A stretch of DNA of 64,000 nucleotides from Daphnia carinata (Eukaryota > Arthropoda > Branchiopoda > Diplostraca > Daphniidae), in NCBI RefSeq assembly GCF_022539665.2, contig NC_081333.1, positions 3,286,001 through 3,350,000 on the forward strand, written 5' to 3'. Below the pieces are notes generated by a model. It ran no database searches. It was not told the DNA's origin and saw only the letters and a program-made list of their open reading frames with translations. This document shows positions 11,601 to 23,974 of this stretch, one piece after another. The translations under genes were made by a program, and so were the position numbers. Position 1 is the stretch's first letter. Each line of letters begins with the position of its first letter.

Positions 11601-12503
11601 CGGTTCCGGCCTTGGAGGGGCGTCCTGGCAACACACTTCGATTCCGGAAGAACCGCAAGGTCGGCCGTAGTTCATCAACTATTATTCAAAAATGAAAATG
11701 TACCATTTGCAATTCATCCACCATATTTATAAATGACTCATTGTTATCGTGTCTTGATCAATCGGCATTCCCCAACCCGAACACGTTAGCTGAATTCCTT
11801 AAGGTGTTAGGGAGGAGGACAATAACCGGTTTGAAAAAAAAAAACCAAAGGTAACACGAATAAATTACCTCGTCGATTGACGGTCTCTGCGAGGTGTGGC
11901 TCGAGGTGGATGCAAGTGAGATGACGCCATTCCTGCAAGATTGGTAGTGGACGCAAGAAAATCGACGCGGGCAATCGATGCCTTGATGGGTGGAGCACGG
12001 ATGGCCAGGTTTTTGCCAGTAATGATTGCAACAGCTACCACCTCCACTGCTGCTGATGGACGGCGATGCCGCAGGTGCGCTAAATAACGGAGAACTGCAA
12101 GCTTCGCCGCTGCATCCGGCGACCGATGCGTACGTCTGCCCCGGTTTACCACCGGATGAAACACCTTGATTTTGACCCGCCCCTTCGCTAAACGGCGATT
12201 GTGAACCTTGCCACCAATAATGTTGTTTCTGCTCGTTGCGACCTGCTTCGAGTCAGTTTGCAATCAACATCGATGGAGGTCTATAAAAATTTTTTAAATG
12301 GAGTTAATTGTGAAGTCGAGACACTTACCTGAACGACTCGGTTGGATTCCCAATGAATCGTAGCTGGATGCGCTGAAGGCTGGTTCGAAACTGGAACCGA
12401 CCACTGCATTGTACGAAGTGTGAACCTGGCCGCGAGGTTTACATTCAATCAAAACACAAATGGATATCAGGAGACAGGTGAGTGTCATCAAATGACAAAC
12501 CAT
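8639..12503 (-). CDS. Secreted clip-domain serine protease homologue with proline-rich linkers (scarface/masquerade-like), catalytically inactive
   Basis: Ten in-phase exons: 12329-12503, 11869-12242, 11047-11678, 10816-10981, 10440-10751, 10121-10366, 9601-10058, 9257-9528, 8989-9143, 8639-8893; 1014 aa. Order: signal peptide (1-22); a first Cys knot split over exons 2-3 and ending EVCCQD; a Pro/Tyr-rich low-complexity region with repeats like PAPVYTPSP; three further clip-like knots (ALKCVPEEYC...GFCC; CFSTQECVPTHVC...GVCC; CLPTQECIPAHVC...GVCC) joined by polyproline; then a trypsin-like domain. In that domain His is kept (SFHC in place of AAHC) and Asp is kept (HDTAVL), but GDSGGP is VDGGSP, so the catalytic Ser is Gly. 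It should be a non-enzymatic cofactor or matrix/adhesion protein, as known for insect Masquerade and Scarface. A TATA/initiator promoter and an untranslated first exon (donor near 12603) precede it. Confidence 0.92.
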
Positions 12504-12683
12504 CCTAAATATTTTATAAGGGCAATAAAAAACGAAACATGTTTAGTTCGACTCTGGTACGATGTCATCCGAATTATTTTTAATCCATCAGTTCAAAAAG
12601 TTACCTGAAAGATTGAAGAAATCGGGAGGGAAAATGAGCGGACCAGACACTAGGAATGGAGAAGACGTAAGAACTAAACCCAA

Positions 12684-12720
12684 ACTGAAGGAGCCCAGGA
12701 GTCTGACTGGGCTTTAAATA
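12684..12720 (-). promoter_or_regulatory. TATA box plus arthropod initiator of the protease homologue gene
   Basis: On the minus strand TATTTAAAG starts at 12720 and TTCAGT (initiator) spans 12689-12684, with the putative +1 A at 12686. This is the canonical TATA-to-initiator distance. Downstream, an untranslated exon ends at a GTAAC donor near 12603, and an acceptor (ATATTTAG) lies one base before the ATG at 12503. Confidence 0.7.
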
Positions 12721-12898
12721 CCTGTGCATGCGAGAGGCTCTCTGATTGAGCCCACCTTGACGGTTAGCTTATATGTACCATATACATTATTTTTTCTTCT
12801 TTTCTTTCTTGTTCTCTCTCAGTCTTCCCTGAGCCAAAAGCCACCTCCTTTGCCCGCTAGCGTTTGTTTCTCTCCATCTCCTCATTCGTTTCTTTCGT

Positions 12899-14581
12899 TC
12901 ATACGCGTAGGTGTTCGTCTTGTTTAGGGGGCTTTTCATCATGCAACACCATCCACAAAATCACGAGATGACCGGGAATATTCACGTACCTATAGGCTTG
13001 ACTTGACACATAAAACAAGAATCTTTAGAAAAACATTACAAACCAGAAATAGGTGGAATGTTGTCTAAGGTCAATGTACACGTTTGGTCGTTGCCGAAGT
13101 AAATGTTACACCTAAAAAGAAAAATTATGGAACTTCTTTGCGAAGACATAATCTGCTATCACGGCTATTTATCTTCGCATAGACAAGTACTGCCATTAGG
13201 GACGGAAAAGCCCGAGAGTACAGTTACTTAAAAGTGCCGGGAAGTAACGAAAAAACAAAAAATAACGTCAGTGGGAGCAAAGATATGCCGTGTCACGGGC
13301 GTCTAAAGTTCACGAACACCGCGTCTTTAGTACCTGTGGATGTCCACGAGCACCAGACGCACGCATACATCATAAAAAAAACATGTTTTGCTTTTTTTTT
13401 TATACCTTTTTCTTTCCATCACCTTGCGGTATTTGAGGTTTTGTTTGAAGCTCCGTGTGTCTGGATGAATTGGGTCGTCGCCGATGTTGTCCGAGGGAAT
13501 GAGATTTTCGCCTTGACGACAACTATTAATCTGGCAAGGAATGAAGAATAATTCAAAAACCACTGTGACGCAAAATGAAATTTACTTTGATTCGCTTGGG
13601 GTATTAGAAATCATTGGCGAAAAAAACGTGATGGATCGCACGATCCGGGATCGATCGAAAATGGCGTGAGCAGATAAGGATAAAAATTCGCCTCGCCCTG
13701 TGCCCATATTGAGAATCTGAAAAAAGCAAAAATAAAGAAAAAGACGGGAACAAAGAAATGGCCTCCTCCCATGTTTCACGAGTTTTTCAGTTTGGATCTT
13801 AAACAAAGTATAAATATATATATTTGTACCATCCTTCTGGAACAAAAGAACAAAAATAAAAGCTATTGTTTGCGCATTCGTTCTCTTAATATGGGGTTTT
13901 TGTCGGTCCGATTCACTATATTAGCACTGACGTCATCTCATAACGTACGTGCTTCCCCAACACGAGTGGTTTTTACTCACGTTTTGTTTGACGCAATCAT
14001 TTTTTGAGCGACATTCTTTGTTCAACAACGACCCGCATGGCCAACCGGAAACTAACATATGACAGCTTACAATTGTATGATACTCGTATGAAGAACAATC
14101 ATTTCTGAGTCGCAAAATTTTAATTTAGACCTTGAAACTGGACGATGCCAAAAATAAGAAAAGCGTTTTGCTAACACACCCACGAAAGAAAAACGAAAGG
14201 TCCTCTTCCCAAGACCAAAAATGGAGGGTTCAATTGAAGTTGACTTGCCAAAAGAAATGGTAAGATGGATACGCCTTTTTATGAAAATAGTTCTACGCAT
14301 TTTTGTTTTGTTCGTTTTCCACAAAAACCAAATCGAGTAGCAGTTTTTTTCCCAGCTCGTCACATTACAATGATTAATGATTCGGTGGCGCTGAATTCAT
14401 CCACGAGAATGCTGCAATGTTGACATGCGAGGGAGGGTTTCACGCCAACGAAGAGACGGATGTCTGTACACTACACAATCGACCTTACCCTCAGAATGAA
14501 AAGGAAGGAAAACAAAATAGTAAGTTACCAATCTCATTGGCAATGGAGGACGTTTCGGATGAGTAGGGCGTCGTGAGAACA
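12899..14581 (-). CDS. Tentative cysteine-rich multi-exon gene, 3' part; family unknown
   Basis: I do not recognise it. Seven short open segments, each flanked by splice-like signals, chain in consistent phase: 14529-14581, 14444-14483, 13981-14065, 13586-13716, 13423-13530, 13044-13111 and 12899-12996 (stop). Readable pieces include TTPYSSETSSIANEI, CHMLVSGWPCGSLLNKEC, RSKNDCVKQN, CNIYFGNDQTCTLTLDNIPP and AYRYVNIPGHLVILWMVLHD. Paired cysteines suggest a secreted product. Two exons (13586-13716 and 13423-13530) are open in a second frame as well, so the protein there is uncertain. The 5' end was not settled: an ATG at 15408 starts a signal-peptide-like run (MLVFFSICLFLA) and open pieces lie near 14960-15020, but their phases do not all join and one frame has an internal TGA. 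It may be a real fast-evolving gene or a decayed one. Confidence 0.42.
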
Positions 14582-15776
14582 CTCAGCCCGGAAGGTTAAA
14601 TTCATTTACGATCATGCCCACAACGACAATCAGCTATGAGGAAGCTCTGAACATAATGCTAGTTAAGAGAACATGTCAACATTATGAAGGAAACAACCGA
14701 GGCCGCAGCACTCACGTTCAATCGAGAGACAAACAAGGCCTGTGGTTCTTTATTTAAAACTGGACCTAGAAAACGTGAACGAGTCTATTACAGGGGCGTC
14801 GTTATGATACTCACGAGACAGGGTCATTCAAAATGGCCGTTGGAAGAGCCAAAGATTTCGATCATGAAGCATGACTTTGTTCATTTTCTCGTTTTTCCCT
14901 GTGGCTGGATACAAACTGACAGATGTTGATGTGATGACAGTCAATTCCTACCAGCAAAAACCAGATCCGGGTTTCATCTTCTTCACACATTCTTTTTGAC
15001 ACTGCTTGGATGTTGGCCAACTAAAGGGAAAGCTTGAATGATCCGACGTGTATTAGCAAATCTTGGCGCGTCGTTGCCAGAAAGAAAGTGAAACCCGTCA
15101 CTGGCCTAGAAAAAAAAACAGGAATAGCAAAAATGTGCAAACAAAAAGGAGAAAACAAAATAACAATAACAAAAAAACGGAAAATACTAATCAATAATAA
15201 ACATCTTGCGTAGTAGTGGCGGCACGAGCTGCTTTCTATGGACGACACTTGGCTAATCGCCCAAGTTCAACAATGTGTGAGTCATCTCAAGGACGAATTG
15301 CAGTTACCACCATCTATTACAAATTAACATCAAAACAAAATGGGCGATGGCTGATATTGTTTTTGTATTGTCTGCAAGAAACAAACAGATGGAGAAGAAG
15401 ACCAACATGTTCACGAAAGAAGGAAGAAACAAAAAAATGATGATGGAACTAAATTAATTAAATGAGATAGAGCATAGATTGCAAGGAAGAAAATAGAATT
15501 TTAAGACGGCCAAGACCATTTCAGAAAAGTAATCAACCACACAGCCAAGAGCAATCAATTGCACTTGGGGTTTATATTCTTTTTATTATTATTATTCTTT
15601 TTTTTTGTAAAGGTGGATTTTGCCCTTCCTTCGTTTAAGAGACACCAACAAAAAAATCGTGTTTAAATCTCTACCAATAATGGAAACAAATCTGTAAACG
15701 GATTCAAGGAAGCGAGCGGTCCGGATAAAATGCTGTTCTCCATTAGCGCCTTATTATTTAATTTTTATGCAATAAG
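14582..15776. other. Spacer with possible 5' exons of the tentative cysteine-rich gene
   Basis: Candidate pieces on the minus strand: the start ATG at 15408 with hydrophobic leader, an exon containing SKQCQKECVKKMKPGSGFC near 14951-15020, and one reading NKEPQALFVSRLN near 14720-14770. They could not be joined without a stop or an implausibly short intron. Otherwise no feature. Confidence 0.35.
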
Positions 15777-18440
15777 TTAATAACCGTAACGATCCTGCAG
15801 AATGATAACAAATATCATCGTTAGTTACTTCAATAACACAACAAAAAAACACTTCCGATTGTTAACCTGTATGCTGCTAGCGAAATCGTTAGCCAATGAG
15901 GAGAGTTTGCTGGCCACTTTCGTAACACCCTGGCGAACACTTTCCTTCACTTCGTCCAAGTCAGGCGTCTTTAAAAACGAAAAGAATCGATTAGAAAGCA
16001 GCTGCATAAAAACAAGCAAATGGCATTACCTGGATGTTGTACCCAGCTCCGGCTGAGTTTTTAGAACGTCCACTGTTGGAATTGCCAGTCCCGAAATAGT
16101 CAGCAGACGAGATTCCCGACGAGCCTTCAAATCGTGACAAGTTTGTCCTTCGTTCGTACTGCAATTATTAAACCAAGCATTCCCATCATGGTCAAACAAG
16201 AAATGTTATTTTTTTTAAAGCAATAATACTTACATCAGCACTGCCGGAATCCTGGAAATATTGGTCAGATGAAATGGCTTTGGCGCTGCCGAACTTCTTT
16301 TGCGCTTCCCCACTGTCGGAGGCGCCAGAAGAAAATTCCTTTGTTTTCGTAGAAGAGCCATACGTTGAGCTGGATGATTTGCCACTGGTAGTGGATGATC
16401 CATAGTTCGAACTCGAGGAAATAGGACCTCCGAACGCGGCCGCGCTTTGAGACGACTTAGAAACAGGGGCGAAATCGCTCAACATGTCCCAATCCGAGTC
16501 ACGACTTGATTTGCTGCTTCCCCCGCGAGTCAGCAAATCATCAAGTCCGGAATTTCTGAGAAAAAAAACGTGATTCGCGGTTAAAAACATAGCTCAAATC
16601 GACTACTTAAAAGGAGAAATCCTCCTACTTGGAGTAGAACGAATTAGAAGATTCTTCAGCCACTGCAAACGTTTTTCGGTCCAATGAAGCCAAAACGGAC
16701 GCACTCGAGCTACTAGTGAAGGCCGAAGAATCTTGTTGAATAATGGCCATGTCACTTATGGCGGAATGACTGATATTTCTACACAAATGGAAAGGACCTG
16801 ACGTGCTGTTTTCTATTATTATTATAAATGTACTTACCTCGGGCCACTGTTCGCTGCCATGATTCCCATGCCCAAACGTTCCACCTGTTGCGCTTTCGAT
16901 GGATCTACCTTTTGTAGTCGTTCCGATTGTTTCTTCGACTCGAGGCTCAAATCTTGATAGGCTAGTCGTAGAGAGTTTGTCTATTTGAAATTTAAAAATA
17001 CTTTGAATAGTAAAAGAGTAGTGAAACACTTGTTGATGGAGAATTCCCAGACACATACCTGGGATTCGGTTTCTTCTGGTTTGACGTCAGCGCTTTTCTG
17101 CGAACGCATCGAGTCGGCAAGTTGAGCTTCCTTTTCAATTTCGTCAAAATTGGTATGCACTTTGGTCGCACCCAATCCTTTTTTGGCGCCCATCTGTTAG
17201 CGGAAAAGAAAATAATACGGGAAATTGATAGACGAGTGTCGGCTAACTTAATTATACCCCTGGTTTTTTCGCTGCCGGTTTGCGCTGTCCAATCAGAGAT
17301 TTTGCAACTTTTGGTTCCGCAACCTAGAAAATTGTAAAGTCATGATTTCTGAATTAAAACAGCATCAAGACCAGGAGTTACCGAGGGAGATGGATTGCTA
17401 ATAACAGCGACATTTGGTCCAGCACCTTGGCATTCTGCCTCACATTCTTTCACTTTAACGGGTTCGGTGGCCTGTTAAGTTCAGATGCAAGATATCCTTA
17501 TAAGAAAACTGTAGTTTTTTTCGTGTGTGCTAAACATATAGACTCACAACAATTTTGGGCAACAATGATCCATTTGTATTAACAGGTGTGGTATCCGGGA
17601 ATGCTTCAGTTACTGCGAAGAAATCTTCTTCCTTTTTCTCTTGGGGAGCCACTGCTTCCGTGCCTGAATCGATGTGAAGCTTGAAAAGGAAACAGAGCTC
17701 AAATGAGTAACTAAAAACATGTGGTGGAAAGAATAAAATGCAATTACTTGAGTTCCGTGAATCCTCAAAGATTGGATAGCTAGATTGGAAAGCTTTTCCT
17801 TGTACAGCATGGCTGCTCTAGAGTTGTACTTGGTCTGTGCATCCATAGTGGTGCAGTTATGCTGCCGGAAGAAAGTTGCCTACACATTGCAATACATCAC
17901 AATTATAATATATCCTTCCACACATTGTAAGGTTTCATACGGCATTGGCGTTTCCTCCGAGTTGCATGCTTCGTAATTGCACCCATGTCCATTGTGTGTC
18001 CAGCTGTGTGGAACGGACAAATGTGAGGTGGACTCCCAAATTTCTATGGACTGAAGAGCAATCGATGCAGATGAAGACTCCAAAAGTCACAGTTGACCAC
18101 GTAGGATTTTTGGCTCCACAATCAAAACATGTCTAGGAAAAAAAGTAGAATTTGAACACCCATTTCTGCTATAAAATAATTGTATGTATAGTGTCCTCGA
18201 CGCGATTAGAAAATGAACAAGCGAGCAACAGATAATTTCAAGTATTGCACAAGGCTTAACTGCCTCACCTTATTTGTGGGAATTGACCGTAACCTCTTAA
18301 AAATGGCCCTGCAATAAATCAAACAAAAATAACAATAAAAGATCTGTATCGATTCTTCTAAAAATTAAAGCGACAGAATTCAAATGATTTTTAAAGTCCA
18401 TTTACTCAATATCGGCTTTACTAGGTGCTTCCACCGCCAT
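15777..18440 (-). CDS. ArfGAP3: ADP-ribosylation factor GTPase-activating protein 2/3
   Basis: Fourteen in-phase exons: 18406-18440, 18269-18308, 17941-18132, 17748-17879, 17548-17679, 17382-17471, 17258-17323, 17059-17193, 16838-16980, 16629-16778, 16234-16555, 16030-16158, 15867-15968, 15777-15794; 561 aa against about 520 in vertebrates. The ArfGAP zinc finger is intact: CFDC at 27-30 and CIDC at 47-50 (CX2CX16CX2C), followed by the catalytic arginine (SSVHRNLG, R55). The middle is charged and serine-rich, with GLGATKV...FDEIE.EA and SRLAYQDLS-type motifs; the C-terminus has amphipathic helices ([20 protein letters not shown]) of the type that binds COPI and Golgi membrane in ArfGAP2/3. 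Function from homology: stimulates GTP hydrolysis on Arf1 during COPI vesicle cycling. It shares an intergenic promoter region of about 0.7 kb with the MTUS-like gene on the other strand. Confidence 0.96.
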
Positions 18441-19154
18441 TTTTTCTTTTGGGCAGATGATCCGATACGTCAACAAAAAACAATCGCCGAACGCTGCCAC
18501 GTGAAACAACTGCCAAACGCCTTGTGAGGAAACTATAGATCGGATAGTCTACCAATTGATACTTCTTTCTACTGCTAGCGACATCACCTATTTCGTGCCG
18601 GGTACCAAAACTTGAAGCTCTTCTATTTTCTAACCACACGCAAAGTCAACATCTCATCCCCTGTAGCCTTAAGCTATTCTGGCTCTGTTGTTCCATTCGA
18701 ACACCATGGCGCTGCAGAGCAATCGACTGGCAGCAATGGCAGATTCCAGTCTACATCTCTTTGGCATCCAACGTCGCGTGAAGAAGCCTCGTGAATCGAT
18801 TCAATCGTTTCCAGATGTTAGGATAGCTAAATAGTCAACTAAATAATGCAGATAAAGTGTCTGTCCCTTGTTGAAACGATGCCCCGTTGAAAAGGGGACG
18901 CGAGTTATTCTTTTGCTTGTTTTCTTTTTTATGGTATCGTTTTTTTACGATTGTCGAACAAAACGATCGATACGAGTTGTTGATAGAGGTTGCCAGGGCA
19001 ACCAATCGAATTATCATATGGAAACTCATCAGCTGTTCTACAAATAGAAAGTATGTTGTGTGTTGGCGAGAGCATTGTACCGGAGAGAGCTTATTTTGTT
19101 TCGTTGCTGCCGGAGGTATATCACATTTTACAACACGACGAGAGCTCTTGAACA
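18441..19154. promoter_or_regulatory. Shared bidirectional promoter region of ArfGAP2/3 (minus) and the MTUS-like gene (plus)
   Basis: 714 bp separate the two start codons, which face away from each other. Both 5' UTRs and core promoters must lie here. No convincing TATA box was seen for either direction. Confidence 0.6.
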
Positions 19155-22100
19155 ATGTCTAGTCGAAGGGAAGCAGCGTCAGCAGCAGCAGCAGTTCCTT
19201 TGAAGCCGAGCAGTGCACCTTTAGTCTTGCCCATGAACAGAGCAGTGCCCTTTCGTAGCTCCATCAAAATCAACGCTATGCGTCCGCCAACGGCACACAG
19301 CGATCGAAACGAAGTCAGTTCGCGAGTGGTTATCACCAGCAAAACAAGTGGCCTCGTATCCAGAGATCTCAGCAACAAAATGAGTTCGAAAAGCAGTTCA
19401 AGTGGCGTGACATCGTCGAAACCTTTGTGGCAGACTGTCAAATCGTTTGGTGGCCGATTGGACAGAGTGGCGCCAAGCAACAAACAGGGCAAAGAGAAGA
19501 ACAACAAGCAAGAACAAATGGCCACTTCGACTGGCACCGAATCCAGTGGCGTCTTCTCCAGTTCGGAAAATGGCAGCTTGAAAGAGTTGAATAAAGACGT
19601 TGTTACGTCCAATCGAATTCTACGTCCACCTCAGTCCTCAACTAGTCGACTAACTGCAGCCATGGCCAAAACGACGAGCAGGCTGGTCAAACGTCCAACG
19701 CCCACCGTCACCAGCACCGTTGTTGGTAAGTTAAATGGCAATCATCTTTTTTTGATAATATGTTGATTTTATGTGAGGTTAAGAAAAAAAAAAAAGGCCC
19801 TGTTTTCTTGTATTCTCTTTGAATTGCCTTCGCCACTACTGGTGGTTTGGTTACTATTTTGCGGTTTCTCATTTTTTTTTTTTTTACACGTTGGCAAACC
19901 CAACTTTTCGTTTGATCCATTTTTTTTTTTTTTTTTTGTTGAAACAACGAGCAACGGTTCATTTTATTTGCTTGTTTGTTTGAAACGCACTATCTGCACC
20001 TGAGATAAGGCAGTGGGTTAAAAGGCACTGAAAGTATTAAAAACACAAAAAAACAAAAATGGCCTGCCATTTCCTGGCTGTACATAACAACCGGATTGGA
20101 GTGGATTCACGCGTGACTGGCTTCTCTCTGCGTGTTAAGTATCAAGACGTTGGAAACGGCTCAATTCGATTAGCATAGACTCTTTTATCGATGTGTTTTT
20201 TTCTTTCCCCATCCTTTTGTGCGAAATGTTTAAAAAGATGTCGACATCACGGCAAGTTCGTAACTACGTCATTTACAGCAGGTGGTTTCTCTTCCGTCAC
20301 CTCTTCCTAGCTCTCCATTTTTGCTTTCCAAAAAAATAACACACAGTCGACCTTTTGACAGCTGATTTTTATCCGACCAGCAGATGGAAGTAGAAAAACG
20401 AGGCCGCGGGACTTTTTAAACGACAGGTTTTATTTTATTTTTGAAAACCTGTTTCGTTCTCTTTTGGCTGGAAGAAGTTCATTGCTTGGTTTTGCTTTTC
20501 GGTCACGAACGTTTGGAAGCAAACAAACCACGCCTTGGGTTACATAAAACAATTTTTTTTTATTGAGGTGCTTCGCAGGTAGAGCCGAAAGCAATCAGTG
20601 AGAGTGGACATGTTGTAATCGTATCATTTAATTCGGAAAACCACATTTACATTTTTCTTTTTCTTTGACAAACATTTTCAAGGACCTCGGTCGAACCCCA
20701 ATCAGTTTTGGTAGATGATGCGTGCGGTTCACCACAATTCGAAAAGTCCTTTTAAACTTTCGTTCAGAATATTCAAACATAGTTTGATGTAATCCAGAAA
20801 AAATGCTCCATCGGAGAGAAAGAGAATGGAACGAAAAGAAAAGCTGTAAATAGTATACAAAAATTCTATTTCCCGAACATGTGGAGGAGCAGCTCCCGAT
20901 ATCGTCCGTCCCTTTTATTTTTTTTTTGATCATTGCCGAAATTCTTGCTCTTCCTCAAATATTTATTTTTCTTTTTTCGACATCATTCAGTGGCGCCTCT
21001 TCTTCTTTTCGTTTCAAAAGAGGAGGCAACGATGCGCGGCGAGAAGAGAGAAAGAGAGAGAGAGATAGAAACGACGTCGTTCTTTTCTTTTTGTTTGCGT
21101 GGCCCGTGTGTACGTTTTTCTACTCCCGCCCACCCCCCACTCTACTACTCCCGCAGGCAGGGCAGCTCTCTCCTGGCGCTTCTCCTCGTGGTGCGTGAGA
21201 GACTCGACCGTCAGTCGAGTAAAGCGAAGCCGAGCGTACGGTCACACGAAAGAAATCAAAACAATTTTTTTTTTTTTGGCGGGATTTAAGAAATTAGTGG
21301 AATAATTTGATTGTGCGTGCGTGCGTGCGTGAGTGCAATCGTTTCCGATGTGAACTCGATGCCAGTGTGAACGTGTCCCAAACAACATGTCGAGCGGAAT
21401 AAGCGGCAATCTGTTGCATCGGCAGCAGCATTTGATTATTGCTAAACCGACCCAGCATCATTACCTGCTCTTGGTTCGTTTACCTGCGCCAGCGCTCATC
21501 CAGCAAAGGTGCACACTCCGACAAGGTAAAAACGCGCCAAATTTCGAAAAATCCTATTTTTTGCACGTGTTGAGCAACACGTATAAAAAAATGATTCACC
21601 AATGTTACATCAAAGTGAGTTTCAAATAAGGGCATACCTGGGGGGAACGCGTTTCACAATGCGATTGGTTAAAAAATATGCGACTTGAATAGCTGAACGA
21701 TTGCGGAAAAATATGGCCGTGTAACGAGCATCGAAAGCGATTGTACGGAATAAAACAAGCGCATGATATCAAGCGTTCGCGTCTCTTTGTTGGCCTTGTG
21801 ACACGAACGTCTCCATTTTTGGGTAGACATTGACATTTAGCAAACGAGGAAGAGGGAAGCAAAAAAAAAAAAGAAAGAAAAACACGGTCCATTAAATTCA
21901 TCAATTAATTCCTGGATTTTAGTACAATTCTCCTTTGATAGGAAAATAAAGGGGGGGGGGGGAGTGCTGAAAATTCACGGTTCTTCTTTAAACGAATCAG
22001 ACCGTGAAAACGGTTGCTGGCCCGATTTGGAAATGGACAAAAGGGACTCGTTGCGGTCACAAGTTTTGCTTTGTTTTTTTTTGTTTTTTTTTCGATTGGC

Positions 22101-23942
22101 TCTTCTTTTGACTCCCCTGTTGTGCGTTTGCCCATTTAGTCTTCCTATTTTTTATTCGCTTTATTTCCTATTTGATTTTATCCGAGCGATTATGGACGCC
22201 CTACACCTGCGCACTCATTTCCCTCTTCAAAACAACAGTTGAAAGCAATTGAAATTTCTCGATGGTGGGCACACTTCAACGAGTGGCGTATTGGATTTCT
22301 CTGGCCATCTCAAGGCTGTCCACTTGTATTTATTTTGTTTATCCTACGCCCCTGGAACATAAGAAATCCAATCAAAAATTTAAAAAAAAAAAAAAAAAAA
22401 AGGCTTTTTTTTTTATTTGTCTCGAATTTGGATATCAAAGGTTACCATATATTATCAAGCCCTCCAGCAAACAAAAAGAGCTGGTAGGGCTACACAGTTT
22501 TCTGCATATCACTGCCGCTCGTTGCCCATCTACGGTTATAATTGCTTTAAACTTTTTGAACGAAGACCGATGACTTGCTGGCCCTTCCAATAATTCACTG
22601 AACTCACAAAAAAAAAAAAAAAAATGTGGTGTGTTGGCGAAGCTTCTTAACTTTTTTTTTTTTTTTTTTTAATGCAACTAACCCCTACGAATTTGACGGA
22701 TTTAAACACATGAAATAGGACAGAGCATAAAAAAAAAAATTTTTGTTTGAGGCAACAAGATGGGCAAATAAGAACCGGACTCTTCAACAGTTTTTCTTGT
22801 TTGAATAGAGTCAACGGGTGGTGTAGGAGAGAGAAAAAAAAAAAAGAGGGGCGACTTTAGAGCTGGTTATCACGCGTCCAACATCACAGTTTCACCTCCT
22901 TTTTATTTTCTCTTTCCGCTGTCTCTTGAAAATCCTGAAATAAAAAAAAAAAAGAAAATCAACTAGCAAGAAACAGCCATTTTTTTTTCTGGCTTCTGGT
23001 TATTTTCGAATGTCTTGAAAATGTAAATTTTTTTTTGGGGGGGGAGGATTCAGGAAGATTTTAAAAACAAAATAAGCCCATCGTGTAGTGACGTCAATGT
23101 CTGTTTTAGCGGGGACGGCTAGAACCGAATGCAATTTTGCTAAATAAAATAAGACGTCAGCAAAAAGTCTGGAACAGGACAAAAAAAAAGCGCTTTTATT
23201 TATAGATCACGCGTGAATTTGCATCCCTTTTTTTTTAAATCCTAAAATAAAACGTGTCACACACACACGAAAACTAAAAAATTTTGTAAAAAATTTTCAT
23301 TAGAAAATTAAAAACGAAATTTTTGAAAACGGCAGGTGGGCCTGTCCAGGAATTCTCGCCCCTCTTTCTTTAGGATTGCAGAAGGTTGTTGTTTTCGTCT
23401 TTTATTTTGAAGTAGAAAGTCGAGGACTGCCCAACGTGACCGGAATGGCAAAAAGCTGTTAGATAGAGCCGAACGTTCCGAGGAGAAGGGGGAGAGCCTA
23501 TTGGCGTCGCACCTTGTACGTCTATTTACACGCATATAGCGTCGACATCATCGTTCCATCTTGTTCTTTTTTTTTTTTTTTTTTTTTTTTCTATTTCGCG
23601 AATTTCGATTTCGACTGCAGGCTGCAGACAATTGGTTCGTCCTTGATGCCATTTTCTTTGCCACCAGCATTATTTTTTTTTTTTTCCTGTGTTAAGGTAT
23701 TCCTTTTTGATGATGAAAAAAGAAAGAAAGAAAGATGTAAATGTTTCAGACTAGATAATTTATGCGGCGCGTTAAAGAAAGAACTCGTACGCTACAAATG
23801 GCTGCGCAACAGAGGACTGGATCCAAAACCATTTTTGGGAGGGGGAGAATGGCTCGCCTTCTCTTAACATGGAATTGCAATCCTTTCTTCTCTTAAAGCT
23901 TGTCCGGCTTCCCAAACAAGTAAACAAGAGATAAAATTTAAA

Positions 23943-23974
<32 letters not shown>

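Noticed and set aside
14150-14260. Minus-strand reading with IFGLGKR, resembling an allatostatin-A type amidation and cleavage signal
   Set aside because: Only one copy, no dibasic site before it, no signal peptide in frame, and it lies in what looks like an intron between exons 13981-14065 and 14444-14483.
14686-14951. In-frame TGA in candidate 5' exons of the cysteine-rich gene, considered as selenocysteine
   Set aside because: No SECIS-like element was seen and the exon frame itself is uncertain; a wrong frame or decay is more likely.
15021-15248. Minus-strand open frame reading PVTGFTFFLATTRQDLL
   Set aside because: A second frame in the same stretch is equally open, and the stretch fits better as intron of the tentative cysteine-rich gene.
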